DNA from: Deltaproteobacteria bacterium
GTDB taxonomy: Bacteria; Desulfobacterota; Syntrophia; Syntrophales; UBA8958
DNA length: 64,000 bases
Direction: 5' to 3'
Assembly (NCBI GenBank): GCA_029553375.1
Contig: JAKPCH010000059.1
Coordinates: 1-64,000 of the forward strand
The notes under the pieces: model-generated
The model's input: only the letters and a program-made list of their open reading frames with translations
What the model was told of the DNA's origin: nothing
Databases searched by the model: none
Translations under genes and position numbers: made by a program
Shown: positions 55,890 to 63,116 of the stretch, piece after piece
Numbering within the stretch: the first letter of the stretch is position 1
Layout: every line of letters starts with the position of its first letter

Positions 55890-57338
55890 TCAATCTTTCA
55901 AACCCATGATCTTTTTCGCCATCTTCTTCTTGGCCTCGAAGTCCGTCAGGACGGTGAACATGAACCGCTGGGTCTGGGGGGCCCCGGCGCCGTGCCACGT
56001 CCCCGGGCCGTGGAGGCCGGCGGACCAGTGCTGGAGGAACTTGGCGACCTTGAGGCGTTTCTCCGCCGGGGCGACGGCGCCGAAGGCCTTCTTCAGGGCC
56101 GGGCCCACCTCGGGGTCCTCGAGGTCCTTGATCCGCGGCATGGTGACGACGAGGCCGCCGCCGATGTCGCCGGCGTTCTTGATGATCTCCCAGAAGCCGT
56201 GGGCGATGTTGAGCTTCGCGGCGTTGCCGAAGAGGTCGTCGGGGAGATAGACGCCCGAGCCCTTGGGCTCCTCCCTCCCCCTCATGGCGGCGGCGATGGC
56301 GCAGGCGTGGGAGGTCTCGCTGTAGCGCAACATGTCGATGATCTTCTCCTGGATGTGGGGCACCTTGTCCACGCCGATGTACTCGGCGGCCAGGAGGGTC
56401 CCGCCGATGATGAGGTCGGCGAAACCGACCTTGCAGGCCCCGCCGCAGTTCATCCGGTGGGCCTTGGCGAAGCGGGTGACCATCCTCCCGCAGTACTTCG
56501 TCTCCCCGCAGAGGAAGACCCTCTCCCAGGGGATGAAGACGTTGTCGAAGTACATCGTCGACGTCTCCCGCTGGCCGTAGAGGGGATTGCCGAGTTCGTA
56601 CTCGTCGTCGCACATCTCCCTCTCCGCCGAGTAGGCGTTGTACTGGCAGATGTACGAAAGGCCGGGGGCGCTGTTCTGGACGGCGAAGGCGAGGGCGAAT
56701 TTCTCCTCCCCCTCCCGCAGGGCGCCGCCGGGGAGGACGAGGGTCTCGTGGGAACCGATGGCGCCGCTCTGGCTGACCTTGATCCCCCGGACCACGATCC
56801 CGTCGTCGCGCTTTTCGACGAGATGGACGAAGGTGTCGATCTCGTCCTGCTGGGAGGGCCGTTTCTTCCGGTCCCCCTTCGCGTCCGTGATGGCCCCCGA
56901 CACGGCCAGGTCGTTGGCCTGGGCGTAGGCGAGCCACTTGTTGAACCGCTCGTTGTAGTTCGTCCCCAAATCGCGGTCCATCTCCCAGGTCGTCGAGGCG
57001 AGGCTGTTGAGGGCGTCGCAGCCCACGCAGCGGTAGTTGCACGTCCCCACGGTCTGGCTGGTGAGGAGGGCCATCTCCTGGCGCATGTCGAGGTCGTGGA
57101 TGCTGCGGGCCACGTTGAGGTTGCGGTTGATGGGTTCCCCCGTGAGGTGGGAGGAGGCCACCATGACCTCCTTGTGGGCCGGGTCCTCTGCCAGACCGTA
57201 GATGGCCGCGTTGGCCAGGACCATGGAGCGGGTCACGGGGTTGTCCAGGAGGTTGTCCACCCACTTGCCCCCGATGTAGACCCGCGGTTTCATCTTCCTG
57301 ATGGTGTCCAGGTATTCCTTTTCCGTCTTCAGTGCCAT
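55890..57338 (-). CDS. 4-hydroxybutyryl-CoA dehydratase family protein
   Basis: A 482-residue acyl-CoA-dehydrogenase-like flavoenzyme of the 4-hydroxybutyryl-CoA dehydratase/vinylacetyl-CoA isomerase family, which uses FAD and a 4Fe-4S cluster. Cluster ligands correspond to Cys100 and Cys104 (GTCNYRCVGC), His294 and Cys302 (AHRMNCGGACK). Compared with the Clostridium aminobutyricum enzyme (His292-x6-Cys299, catalytic Tyr296), the Tyr position holds Cys298 and there is one extra residue before the last Cys, so the reaction may differ. The ATG at 57338 follows AAGGAGGAG. It lies downstream of the selenoprotein oxidoreductase and upstream of the mutase. Confidence 0.85.
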   Translation of the reverse strand: MALKTEKEYLDTIRKMKPRVYIGGKWVDNLLDNPVTRSMVLANAAIYGLAEDPAHKEVMVASSHLTGEPINRNLNVARSIHDLDMRQEMALLTSQTVGTCNYRCVGCDALNSLASTTWEMDRDLGTNYNERFNKWLAYAQANDLAVSGAITDAKGDRKKRPSQQDEIDTFVHLVEKRDDGIVVRGIKVSQSGAIGSHETLVLPGGALREGEEKFALAFAVQNSAPGLSYICQYNAYSAEREMCDDEYELGNPLYGQRETSTMYFDNVFIPWERVFLCGETKYCGRMVTRFAKAHRMNCGGACKVGFADLIIGGTLLAAEYIGVDKVPHIQEKIIDMLRYSETSHACAIAAAMRGREEPKGSGVYLPDDLFGNAAKLNIAHGFWEIIKNAGDIGGGLVVTMPRIKDLEDPEVGPALKKAFGAVAPAEKRLKVAKFLQHWSAGLHGPGTWHGAGAPQTQRFMFTVLTDFEAKKKMAKKIMGLKD

Positions 57339-57400
57339 AACGCTCCTCCTTTTTATGCTATGAAGACCTTCTCCGTTAACCCGCCGCCGGGCCCGGGCCG

Positions 57401-57739
57401 TCACGTCTCCGCCGCCGCCTCGATGACGCAGCACGCCTCGCCCTTCCCGCCGGGGAAGGCCACGATGTTGACCAGGGCCTTGTCCATGACGGCGGCCAGC
57501 TCCTCCCGCGACCGCCGTCCCCGGATGGTCAAGGTCAGGCGCCTCCCCGCCCGGTCGGCCCCGGCGAGGATATCCTCGGCGGCATACCCCGGGAGGGTGT
57601 TCTTGGCGAGGCACGCATAGGCGAAACTGGCGAACGTACCGGCCAAACCCTCGTATAGGCCCCAGAGTTGGCCGTTTACGACCAGGGCGATGACCTCCGT
57701 GTCTCCCTCGCCCAGGGGCGAGATGGGCGTCTTTTCCAT
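57401..57739 (-). CDS. Hypothetical protein in the oxidoreductase operon
   Basis: A 112-residue protein beginning four bases after the oxidoreductase stop. It reads EVIALVVNGQLWGLYEGLAG, later AEDILAGADRAGRR, and ends GEACCVIEAAAET with a CC pair. No family was recognised. The tight coupling with the oxidoreductase and the following dehydratase-family gene suggests a subunit or partner role. Confidence 0.65.
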   Translation of the reverse strand: MEKTPISPLGEGDTEVIALVVNGQLWGLYEGLAGTFASFAYACLAKNTLPGYAAEDILAGADRAGRRLTLTIRGRRSREELAAVMDKALVNIVAFPGGKGEACCVIEAAAET

Positions 57740-57743
57740 GGCC

Positions 57744-59075
57744 TCACAGGCTCCTTGCCAATTCCTGGGCCGCCACGTGGATGGCGTCCCAGGCCCCCCC
57801 GAAGGGCGGGGCGTAGGGCAGGTCGAGATAACCCACCTCGTCCACCGTCATGCCGTTCCAGAGGGCCGCGGAGAGGGCGAAGATCCTCTGGACGGCCCCC
57901 TTGGCGCCCAGACACTGGGCCCCGATGAGGCGGCCCGTGGTCTTGTCGGCCGTGAGCTTCACGAGGAGCCTCTCGCCCCTCGCTATGGGCCGGCCCACGG
58001 GGAGGCCCTGGATGAAGGCGCTTGCGGGGGCGAAGCCGTACTTGACCGCCTCGTTCTCGTTGAGGCCCGCGGCCGCCACCTCGAGGTCGAAGACCTTGAA
58101 GGACTGGGCCCCGACGACGCCGGGAAACTCCGCCGGCCGTCCCCCGATGTTCTGACCCGCCACCCGCCCCTGCTTGTTGGCGATGTCCCCCAGGGGTATG
58201 TAGACCCAGCGGCGGGCGACCTTGTGGAAGACCTCGCAGCAGTCCCCCACGGCATAGATCCCCGGGACGGAGGTCTGCTGGCGGAAATCCACCTTGATGG
58301 CACCGCTTTCCCCCATCTCGACGCCGGCGGCCGCGGCGAGTTCCGTGTTACTCCTCACACCCACGGCCATGAGGACGAGATCGGCCCCCAGGTCGCCGGA
58401 GTTGGTTTTCACCACGAGGCCCTCCCCGTTCCTCTCGATGGAGAGGGGGGTGGTACCACCCTGAAAAAGGACACCGTTCTTTTCCAACTCTTCCAGGATG
58501 GGGGCGCAGAACTCCTCGTCCCAGCGGGGCACGGGCCGGTGCCGCCTAACGATGACCGTCGTCTCGATGCCCAGGTTGCGCAGGGCCTCGGACATCTCCA
58601 TGGCGATGAAACCGCCGCCGACGATGACGGCCCGGCGGCAGGCCCTGCCGTTCAGATAGTCCTTGATGCGCAGGGCGTCGGAAAGATCCCGCAGGACAAA
58701 GACGCCGTCCAGGTCCACCCCGGGGATGTCGAGGCGGGTCGCCCGGGCCCCCGTGGCGATGGTCAGGCTATCGTAGGGGAGGCGGGAGCCGTCGGCGAGG
58801 CGGACCTCACCCCTGGCCGCGTCGATCTCCTCCACCCGCGTCTTCGTGAGGACCTTGATCCCCGTCTTCCCGAACGCCTCGGGAGTCCGGATCACCAGCT
58901 TGTTGTAGTCTTTTATTACATCGCCGATGTAATAGGGCATCGGTCAAGCGGCATAGGAGACGAACTCCCCCGCCTCGATCATCGTGACCTCCAGGGACTT
59001 GTCCCGCCGCCTCGCCTCCGCCGCCGTGGACGGTCCGGCGGTGCCGCCGCCGACGACAATCAATTTTCGACCCAT
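57744..59075 (-). CDS. Selenocysteine-containing FAD/NAD(P)-disulfide oxidoreductase (NADH oxidase/CoA-disulfide reductase-like)
   Basis: The gene has 443 codons from an ATG at 59075 (AGGAGG five bases upstream) to a stop at 57744, with one in-frame TGA at 58946-58944, codon 44. Upstream of the TGA is the FAD motif IVVGGGTAG and FVSYAA; downstream is PMPYYIGDV, so TGA takes the exact place of the redox Cys in the NADH oxidase/CoA-disulfide-reductase motif SYxxCGxPYY. The rest has the NAD motif AVIVGGGFIAMEM, the FAD motif GIYAVGDC and a dimerisation domain. A SECIS-like hairpin follows the TGA. It probably inserts selenocysteine there; nonsense mutation is the alternative. Reading TGA as stop would leave an N-terminally truncated protein from 58940. 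Confidence 0.85.
58914..58934 (-). promoter_or_regulatory. Bacterial SECIS-like hairpin
   Basis: On the minus strand, nine bases after the TGA, TATTACATC-GGC-GATGTAATA forms a perfect 9-bp stem with a GGC loop. The distance TGA to loop is 18 bases and the loop begins with G, both within the known bacterial SECIS range. The codons GTA ATA used here are rare in the surrounding genes, as if kept for pairing. Confidence 0.75.
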
Positions 59076-59160
59076 TTTTACCTCCTTCATTGACGGATTT
59101 ATTGACGGATCCGGGTTTGCATCGGTATCGACGCCGGGACCCTCGATCCCGGACGAGATC

Positions 59161-59700
59161 TCAACCCTTCAGGTTCTCCACGTTCTTCCCGAAGGGCCGC
59201 GACGCCGCCTCATCCCGGTCGGTATAGATCAGCTCCGCCGCCAGGCCCGCCGCCTCGGTGATCAGCTCCCGGCAGAAGAGGGCGTGATCCCGGCAGAGCC
59301 AGCTGTGTTGCCACTGGGCGGTTAAGTCCCGGCAGAGGGTCTTGCCGTGCTTCTCGTAGAAATGGTTGGGGATGACGTTGAACAACCGGTAGAGACCCGG
59401 TCTCCCGTAGAGCTGTTCCGTGGCTTTCTTGACCAGCTCCTTGCCTTCCCCCTCGGGGAGGGCGCTCCGGCCGTGGACGGCCCCCACGGCCAAAACGGCC
59501 CCCGCGATGGCCCCGCAGGTGTCGCCGAAGAGGCCGATGCCCCCGCCGAAACCCGTGGCGACCTTCTTCACCTCCGGGGGCAGCCCCGTTTCCGCGAGGC
59601 TCAAGACCGCCTCGGTCACACACTCCGCACAGTTGTAACCCAGGGAGAAATTCTTCCGGGCCCGCTGGCGGATCGCCTCGATCTTCTCTTCCCGCGTCAT
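59161..59700 (-). CDS. C_GCAxxG_C_C family redox protein
   Basis: A 179-residue protein of the C_GCAxxG_C_C family. Cysteines are in LGYNCAECVTEAVL, FGDTCGAIAGAVLAVG, LCRDLT and WLCRDHALFCREL. Members include selenoproteins and bind metals or clusters; exact function unknown. The ATG at 59700 follows AGGAGG. It lies 85 bases upstream of the selenoprotein oxidoreductase gene, in the same direction, so the two may be co-expressed. In this copy all key positions are Cys. Confidence 0.85.
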   Translation of the reverse strand: MTREEKIEAIRQRARKNFSLGYNCAECVTEAVLSLAETGLPPEVKKVATGFGGGIGLFGDTCGAIAGAVLAVGAVHGRSALPEGEGKELVKKATEQLYGRPGLYRLFNVIPNHFYEKHGKTLCRDLTAQWQHSWLCRDHALFCRELITEAAGLAAELIYTDRDEAASRPFGKNVENLKG

Positions 59701-59831
59701 GCCGTGCACCTCCTTGTTTTTTCAGTAATACCCCGCCTTTTACCCCGACAGCGGGGATGGTGACACCGCCGTCAAACAAATGCAACGCCTAAAGTATGCT
59801 TATAAATTACCGAGGCAAAATAAGATGCCAT

Positions 59832-61082
59832 CTACAAAGCCATGAGGTACGAACGGAGGTTGGCCTTACGGTGTTTCAGGCCCACCTTCCTACGGATGTT
59901 GTTCCGGTGGACGTCGACAGTCCGGGGGGAAATGCCGAGGAGTTCCGCCATTTCCTTCGTCGCGCGGCCCTCCTTGATGAAGGTGACGATCTTCAGCTCC
60001 ATGGGTGTGAGGTCGGGGTGGCGGGAGTAGAGGGTCCTGAGGAAGGGAGAGGTGATCTCGTTGAGGTGCCGCTCCAGGATGGCGAGCTGGTTGGCCTGGT
60101 GGGCGTTGAGGGGCGAGGCCTTGAGGTTCTCCACGTAGGGGAGGATTAGCTCCCGGATGTTGTGGACGACCTTCTCCTCCAGCTCCGCCCGGTCCTCGTC
60201 CCGGCGCCTGAGGAGGACCTTGAGGGCCGTGTTGGCGTCTTCGAGGTTCCGGGACTTCTCCTCCAGCTCCCGCTCCCGCCTCCTGAGGGCCTCCTCCATC
60301 TTCTTCCGCTCCGTGATGTTCCGGGCGATGCCGTGAATGGCCGTCGGCTGTCCCTCCGCCGCCACGATGCGGGCGTTGACCTCCAGCCAGACCGTCTCCC
60401 CCTCCCTGGTGAGGGTGCGAAACTCCTGGGTCGCCTCGTCGTCGCCCCGGACGAGGCGTTGCTGGAGGAACTCCCGGGCGAGGGGCAGATCCTCGGGATG
60501 GACGAGATCGGCGATCGAGAGGCGCCGGAACTCCTCGGCACTGTAGCCGTAGGTCCGGGAGGCGGCGGCGTTGCACGACCGGATCCGGCCCTCCAGGTCG
60601 AGGATGAAGATGACGTCGTTGGCGTTCTCGAAGAGTTCCCGGTACTGACGCTCCGACTGCCTCAGGGCCGCCTCGGCCCGGCGGCGGTCCGTGATGTCCG
60701 TGACGATCTCCACGACCCCCGTGACGGCGCTGCCCCCGTCCCGGACGGGGTAACTGCGCAGGACCCAGTTCTTGCCGTAGGAGGAGAGATCGAAGACCTC
60801 GTGGGGCCTGCCGGTGCGGAGGGTCTTGGCGGCGGGACAGACCCGGCAGATCCGGTCCCGGCCGTGGAGGGTGCGGTAGCAGTGGGAGCCGTCGAGGCTC
60901 CCGGGGGGTAGGTTGAAGGCCTCGTGCATGGCCTTGTTGGCCCAGATGACCCGCATGTCCCGATCGAGGTAGAGGACCAGCTCCGTCATGGCGTCGAGGA
61001 TGACGGCCTTTTCCCGTTCCGAGCGGGAGGTCCGACGGACGGGACCCGATCCTCCCCTCCCCTTTTCCGCCCTTTCCGGCAT
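59832..61082 (-). CDS. PAS-PAS-LuxR transcriptional regulator
   Basis: A 416-residue cytoplasmic regulator. The first PAS domain (about residues 25-135) has three Cys (C68, C79, C82: SHCYRTLHGRDRICRVC), a pattern like that in the sigma-54 activator at 30047; the second PAS domain (140-260) follows, then a coiled coil (265-320) and a LuxR-type HTH (LTPMELKIVTFIKEGRATKEM). It likely senses redox or a small ligand and controls the acyl-CoA region. Divergent promoters with the next gene overlap. Confidence 0.9.
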   Translation of the reverse strand: MPERAEKGRGGSGPVRRTSRSEREKAVILDAMTELVLYLDRDMRVIWANKAMHEAFNLPPGSLDGSHCYRTLHGRDRICRVCPAAKTLRTGRPHEVFDLSSYGKNWVLRSYPVRDGGSAVTGVVEIVTDITDRRRAEAALRQSERQYRELFENANDVIFILDLEGRIRSCNAAASRTYGYSAEEFRRLSIADLVHPEDLPLAREFLQQRLVRGDDEATQEFRTLTREGETVWLEVNARIVAAEGQPTAIHGIARNITERKKMEEALRRRERELEEKSRNLEDANTALKVLLRRRDEDRAELEEKVVHNIRELILPYVENLKASPLNAHQANQLAILERHLNEITSPFLRTLYSRHPDLTPMELKIVTFIKEGRATKEMAELLGISPRTVDVHRNNIRRKVGLKHRKANLRSYLMAL

Positions 61083-61109
61083 GGATGAGCGCCCCCTGGT
61101 GAGGATTGG

Positions 61110-61138
61110 ATAATGGATTGATCCGCCGTCTTTGTCAA
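61110..61138 (-). promoter_or_regulatory. Promoter of the PAS-LuxR gene
   Basis: Minus-strand TTGACA (61138-61133), a 17-base spacer and CATTAT (61115-61110) are about 30 bases upstream of the regulator start at 61082. The -35 overlaps that of the divergent promoter. Confidence 0.6.
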
Positions 61139-61160
61139 GACCGGGGATGATTTGTATAGA
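61132..61160 (+). promoter_or_regulatory. Promoter of the MtnA-like gene
   Basis: Plus-strand TTGTCA (61132-61137), a 17-base spacer and TATAGA (61155-61160), 56 bases before the ATG at 61216. Both elements are five-of-six matches. Confidence 0.65.
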
Positions 61161-61215
61161 GAAGGCGGCAAGGCCGTGTTATAGAAGGCCCGATATCGAT
61201 ACGGGGGGATCAGGG

Positions 61216-62253
61216 ATGAAGGAACCGCTCTTGATGAACATAAAGAACACCGTCTATCTCGACGGACCCGACGCCCTCATGATCGTCGACCGCCGCCGCC
61301 TCCCCGAGAAGGTGGTGGGGGTCTATCTGACGGATCACATCGAGGTGGCGAGGGCCATCGAGGAGATGATGGTCCAGGGGGCGGGCGATATCGCCATCAC
61401 CGCCGCCTACGGCCTCTACCTCGCCGCCCGGGACCGGGAGAACAGGGGTTACGAGGCCGATATGGCCTATCTCGAAGAGGCGGCCGCCCTCCTCAAGGCG
61501 ACGCGCCCGACGGGCTTCCACCTCGCGGCCCTCGTGGATAGGATCCTGGCGCGGGTGCGGGAAACCCCCGAGAGGCCGCCGTCGGAGGTGATCCTCGCCG
61601 CCGTGGAGCGGGCCGTCAAGAGGCAGGGGGAGATCTCGGAGGCGACGGGGAGGGAGGCCGCGTCCCTCGTCAAAGACGGGGACACGATCCTGACCCATTG
61701 TTTCGCCGGGGCGGGTCTCCTCCACCTCTTCGCCGAGGCCGCCAGGGGAGGCAAGACCCTCAAGGCCCTCTGCACGGAGACGAGACCCTATCTCCAGGGG
61801 GCCCGGCTGACGGCCTGGTCCCTCTCGGAGATGGGGGTGGAGACGACCCTCATCACGGACAACATGGCCGCCTGGTTCATGGCCCGCCGGGAGGTGCAGG
61901 CCGTCTTCACGGCGGCGGACCGCATCGCCCTCGACGGGAGCGCCGCCAACAAGATCGGGACCCTCCAGCTCGCCGTCTGCGCGAACCACTTCGGGATCCC
62001 CTTTTACATCCTCGGCTACGGGGGGCCGGACCGCCATACCCCCCGGGGGACAGACATCCCCATCGAGGAGCGCCCCGCCGCCGAGGTCCTGACCTTCCAG
62101 GACGCGCCCATCACGGGCCCCTTGGTAAAGGCCCGCTACCCGGCCTTCGACGTCACCCCCCCGGGGCTCATCACGGCCGTCGTCACCATGCGGGGGGTCT
62201 TCCCGCCGGAGGCCATGGCCACCTTCCACGAAGGCCGCCAGGGGTCTCTCTGA
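61216..62253 (+). CDS. MtnA/eIF2B-like sugar-phosphate isomerase family
   Basis: A 345-residue protein of the S-methyl-5-thioribose-1-phosphate isomerase (MtnA)/eIF2B-alpha family. The catalytic Cys is in TILTHCFAGAGLL, the Asp in LITDNMAAWFM, and the substrate loop AADRIALDGSAANKIGT. The family isomerises thioribose-1-phosphate in methionine salvage, or ribose-1,5-bisphosphate in other members. No other salvage gene is near, so the substrate is open. It is transcribed alone with a hairpin at its end. Confidence 0.85.
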   Translation: MKEPLLMNIKNTVYLDGPDALMIVDRRRLPEKVVGVYLTDHIEVARAIEEMMVQGAGDIAITAAYGLYLAARDRENRGYEADMAYLEEAAALLKATRPTGFHLAALVDRILARVRETPERPPSEVILAAVERAVKRQGEISEATGREAASLVKDGDTILTHCFAGAGLLHLFAEAARGGKTLKALCTETRPYLQGARLTAWSLSEMGVETTLITDNMAAWFMARREVQAVFTAADRIALDGSAANKIGTLQLAVCANHFGIPFYILGYGGPDRHTPRGTDIPIEERPAAEVLTFQDAPITGPLVKARYPAFDVTPPGLITAVVTMRGVFPPEAMATFHEGRQGSL

Positions 62254-62268
62254 AGGGGTAACGAAAGG

Positions 62269-62301
62269 CCCCTCTCCCCCCGGTCTCCGGGGGGAGAGGG
62301 G
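62269..62301. terminator. GC-rich hairpin between convergent genes
   Basis: A perfect 13-bp stem (CCCCTCTCCCCCC and its complement, arms 62269-62281 and 62289-62301) with a short loop, between the stops of two convergent genes. There is no T-run on either side, so termination may need other factors. Confidence 0.55.
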
Positions 62302-62309
62302 GATACCGG

Positions 62310-63092
62310 TCACTTCACCTTACGGTTGAGGAAGTAGCCGTCGGGGTCGCACACCTCGCGCAGCAGGCGCAGGTCCTCGGCCGTCGGCTCGGCCATCTCC
62401 TTCAGGTCCGGGGAGACGAGGAGGTCGAAGCTCACCAGGTCCTGGATGTCCTTGGCCGTCTTGCCCGGCAGGACCTCGAGGAGGACCATCCGCTTCGTCT
62501 CCTCGTCGAAACCGAAGAGGGCCTGGTTGGTGATGACCCGGTAGGGTCCCTGACCCATGACCCCCGCCTTCTCGCGATAGTCGGGGGAGCCGTCGCCGTA
62601 GCCGATGCTCGTCAAGAACTCCACCTTCTCCACGAAACGCCGCTTCTCGAGGGCCATGATGATGATGGACCGCTCGCAGTTGGCCGCCATGGCCCCGGCG
62701 CCGCCGCTCCCGGGGAAGCGGGTCTGGGGGCGGTCGTAGGTCCCCCCCTCGAAGGTGGAACAGACGTTCCCGTACATGTCGATCTGGGCCCCGCCGATGA
62801 AGGCGTAGTCGGAGTAACCCCGCTGGGTCAGTTCGAAGACGGCGCAGAGGCCCTTGAGGTAGCAGGCCTTGCGGCACGCCCTCGTGTCGCCCACGGAGAG
62901 GGGCATCCCCATCTCGAGGATGGGGCTCAGGGGACCCGACTCGAAGATCATGGCCAAGTTGGGGGCATGGGTCAACTGGGCGTGCATGGAGGCGATGATG
63001 GGCAGTCCCGTCCCGACGAAGACGATCTTTTCGTCCTCGAGGACGCGGGAACCCGTGTAGGCAATCATCTCAAAGGGTGTATATTCAGGCAT
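62310..63092 (-). CDS. CoA-transferase subunit B (glutaconate-type)
   Basis: A 260-residue class I CoA-transferase beta subunit. The candidate active-site Glu is in MIFESGPLSP (about residue 51), with VFVGTGLPIIASM, GGAQIDMYGNVCST and MALEKRRFVEKV. These subunits move CoA between carboxylates such as glutaconate, acetate and butyrate. It pairs with the upstream alpha subunit. The ATG at 63092 follows AGGAGG. Confidence 0.9.
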   Translation of the reverse strand: MPEYTPFEMIAYTGSRVLEDEKIVFVGTGLPIIASMHAQLTHAPNLAMIFESGPLSPILEMGMPLSVGDTRACRKACYLKGLCAVFELTQRGYSDYAFIGGAQIDMYGNVCSTFEGGTYDRPQTRFPGSGGAGAMAANCERSIIIMALEKRRFVEKVEFLTSIGYGDGSPDYREKAGVMGQGPYRVITNQALFGFDEETKRMVLLEVLPGKTAKDIQDLVSFDLLVSPDLKEMAEPTAEDLRLLREVCDPDGYFLNRKVK

Positions 63093-63116
63093 GTGTCTTG
63101 ACCTCCTTGTGCTTTT

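Noticed and set aside
57744..58940. A separate 398-residue oxidoreductase starting with ATG at 58940.
   Set aside because: It would lack the FAD-binding N-terminus, which is encoded in frame just upstream of the TGA with a good ribosome site.
59800..59840. A TGGCA...TTGC string on the minus strand (TGGCATCTTATTTTGC) upstream of the C_GCAxxG_C_C gene, like a sigma-54 promoter.
   Set aside because: The GG and GC are 11 bases apart instead of 10; sigma-54 promoters do not tolerate this spacing.
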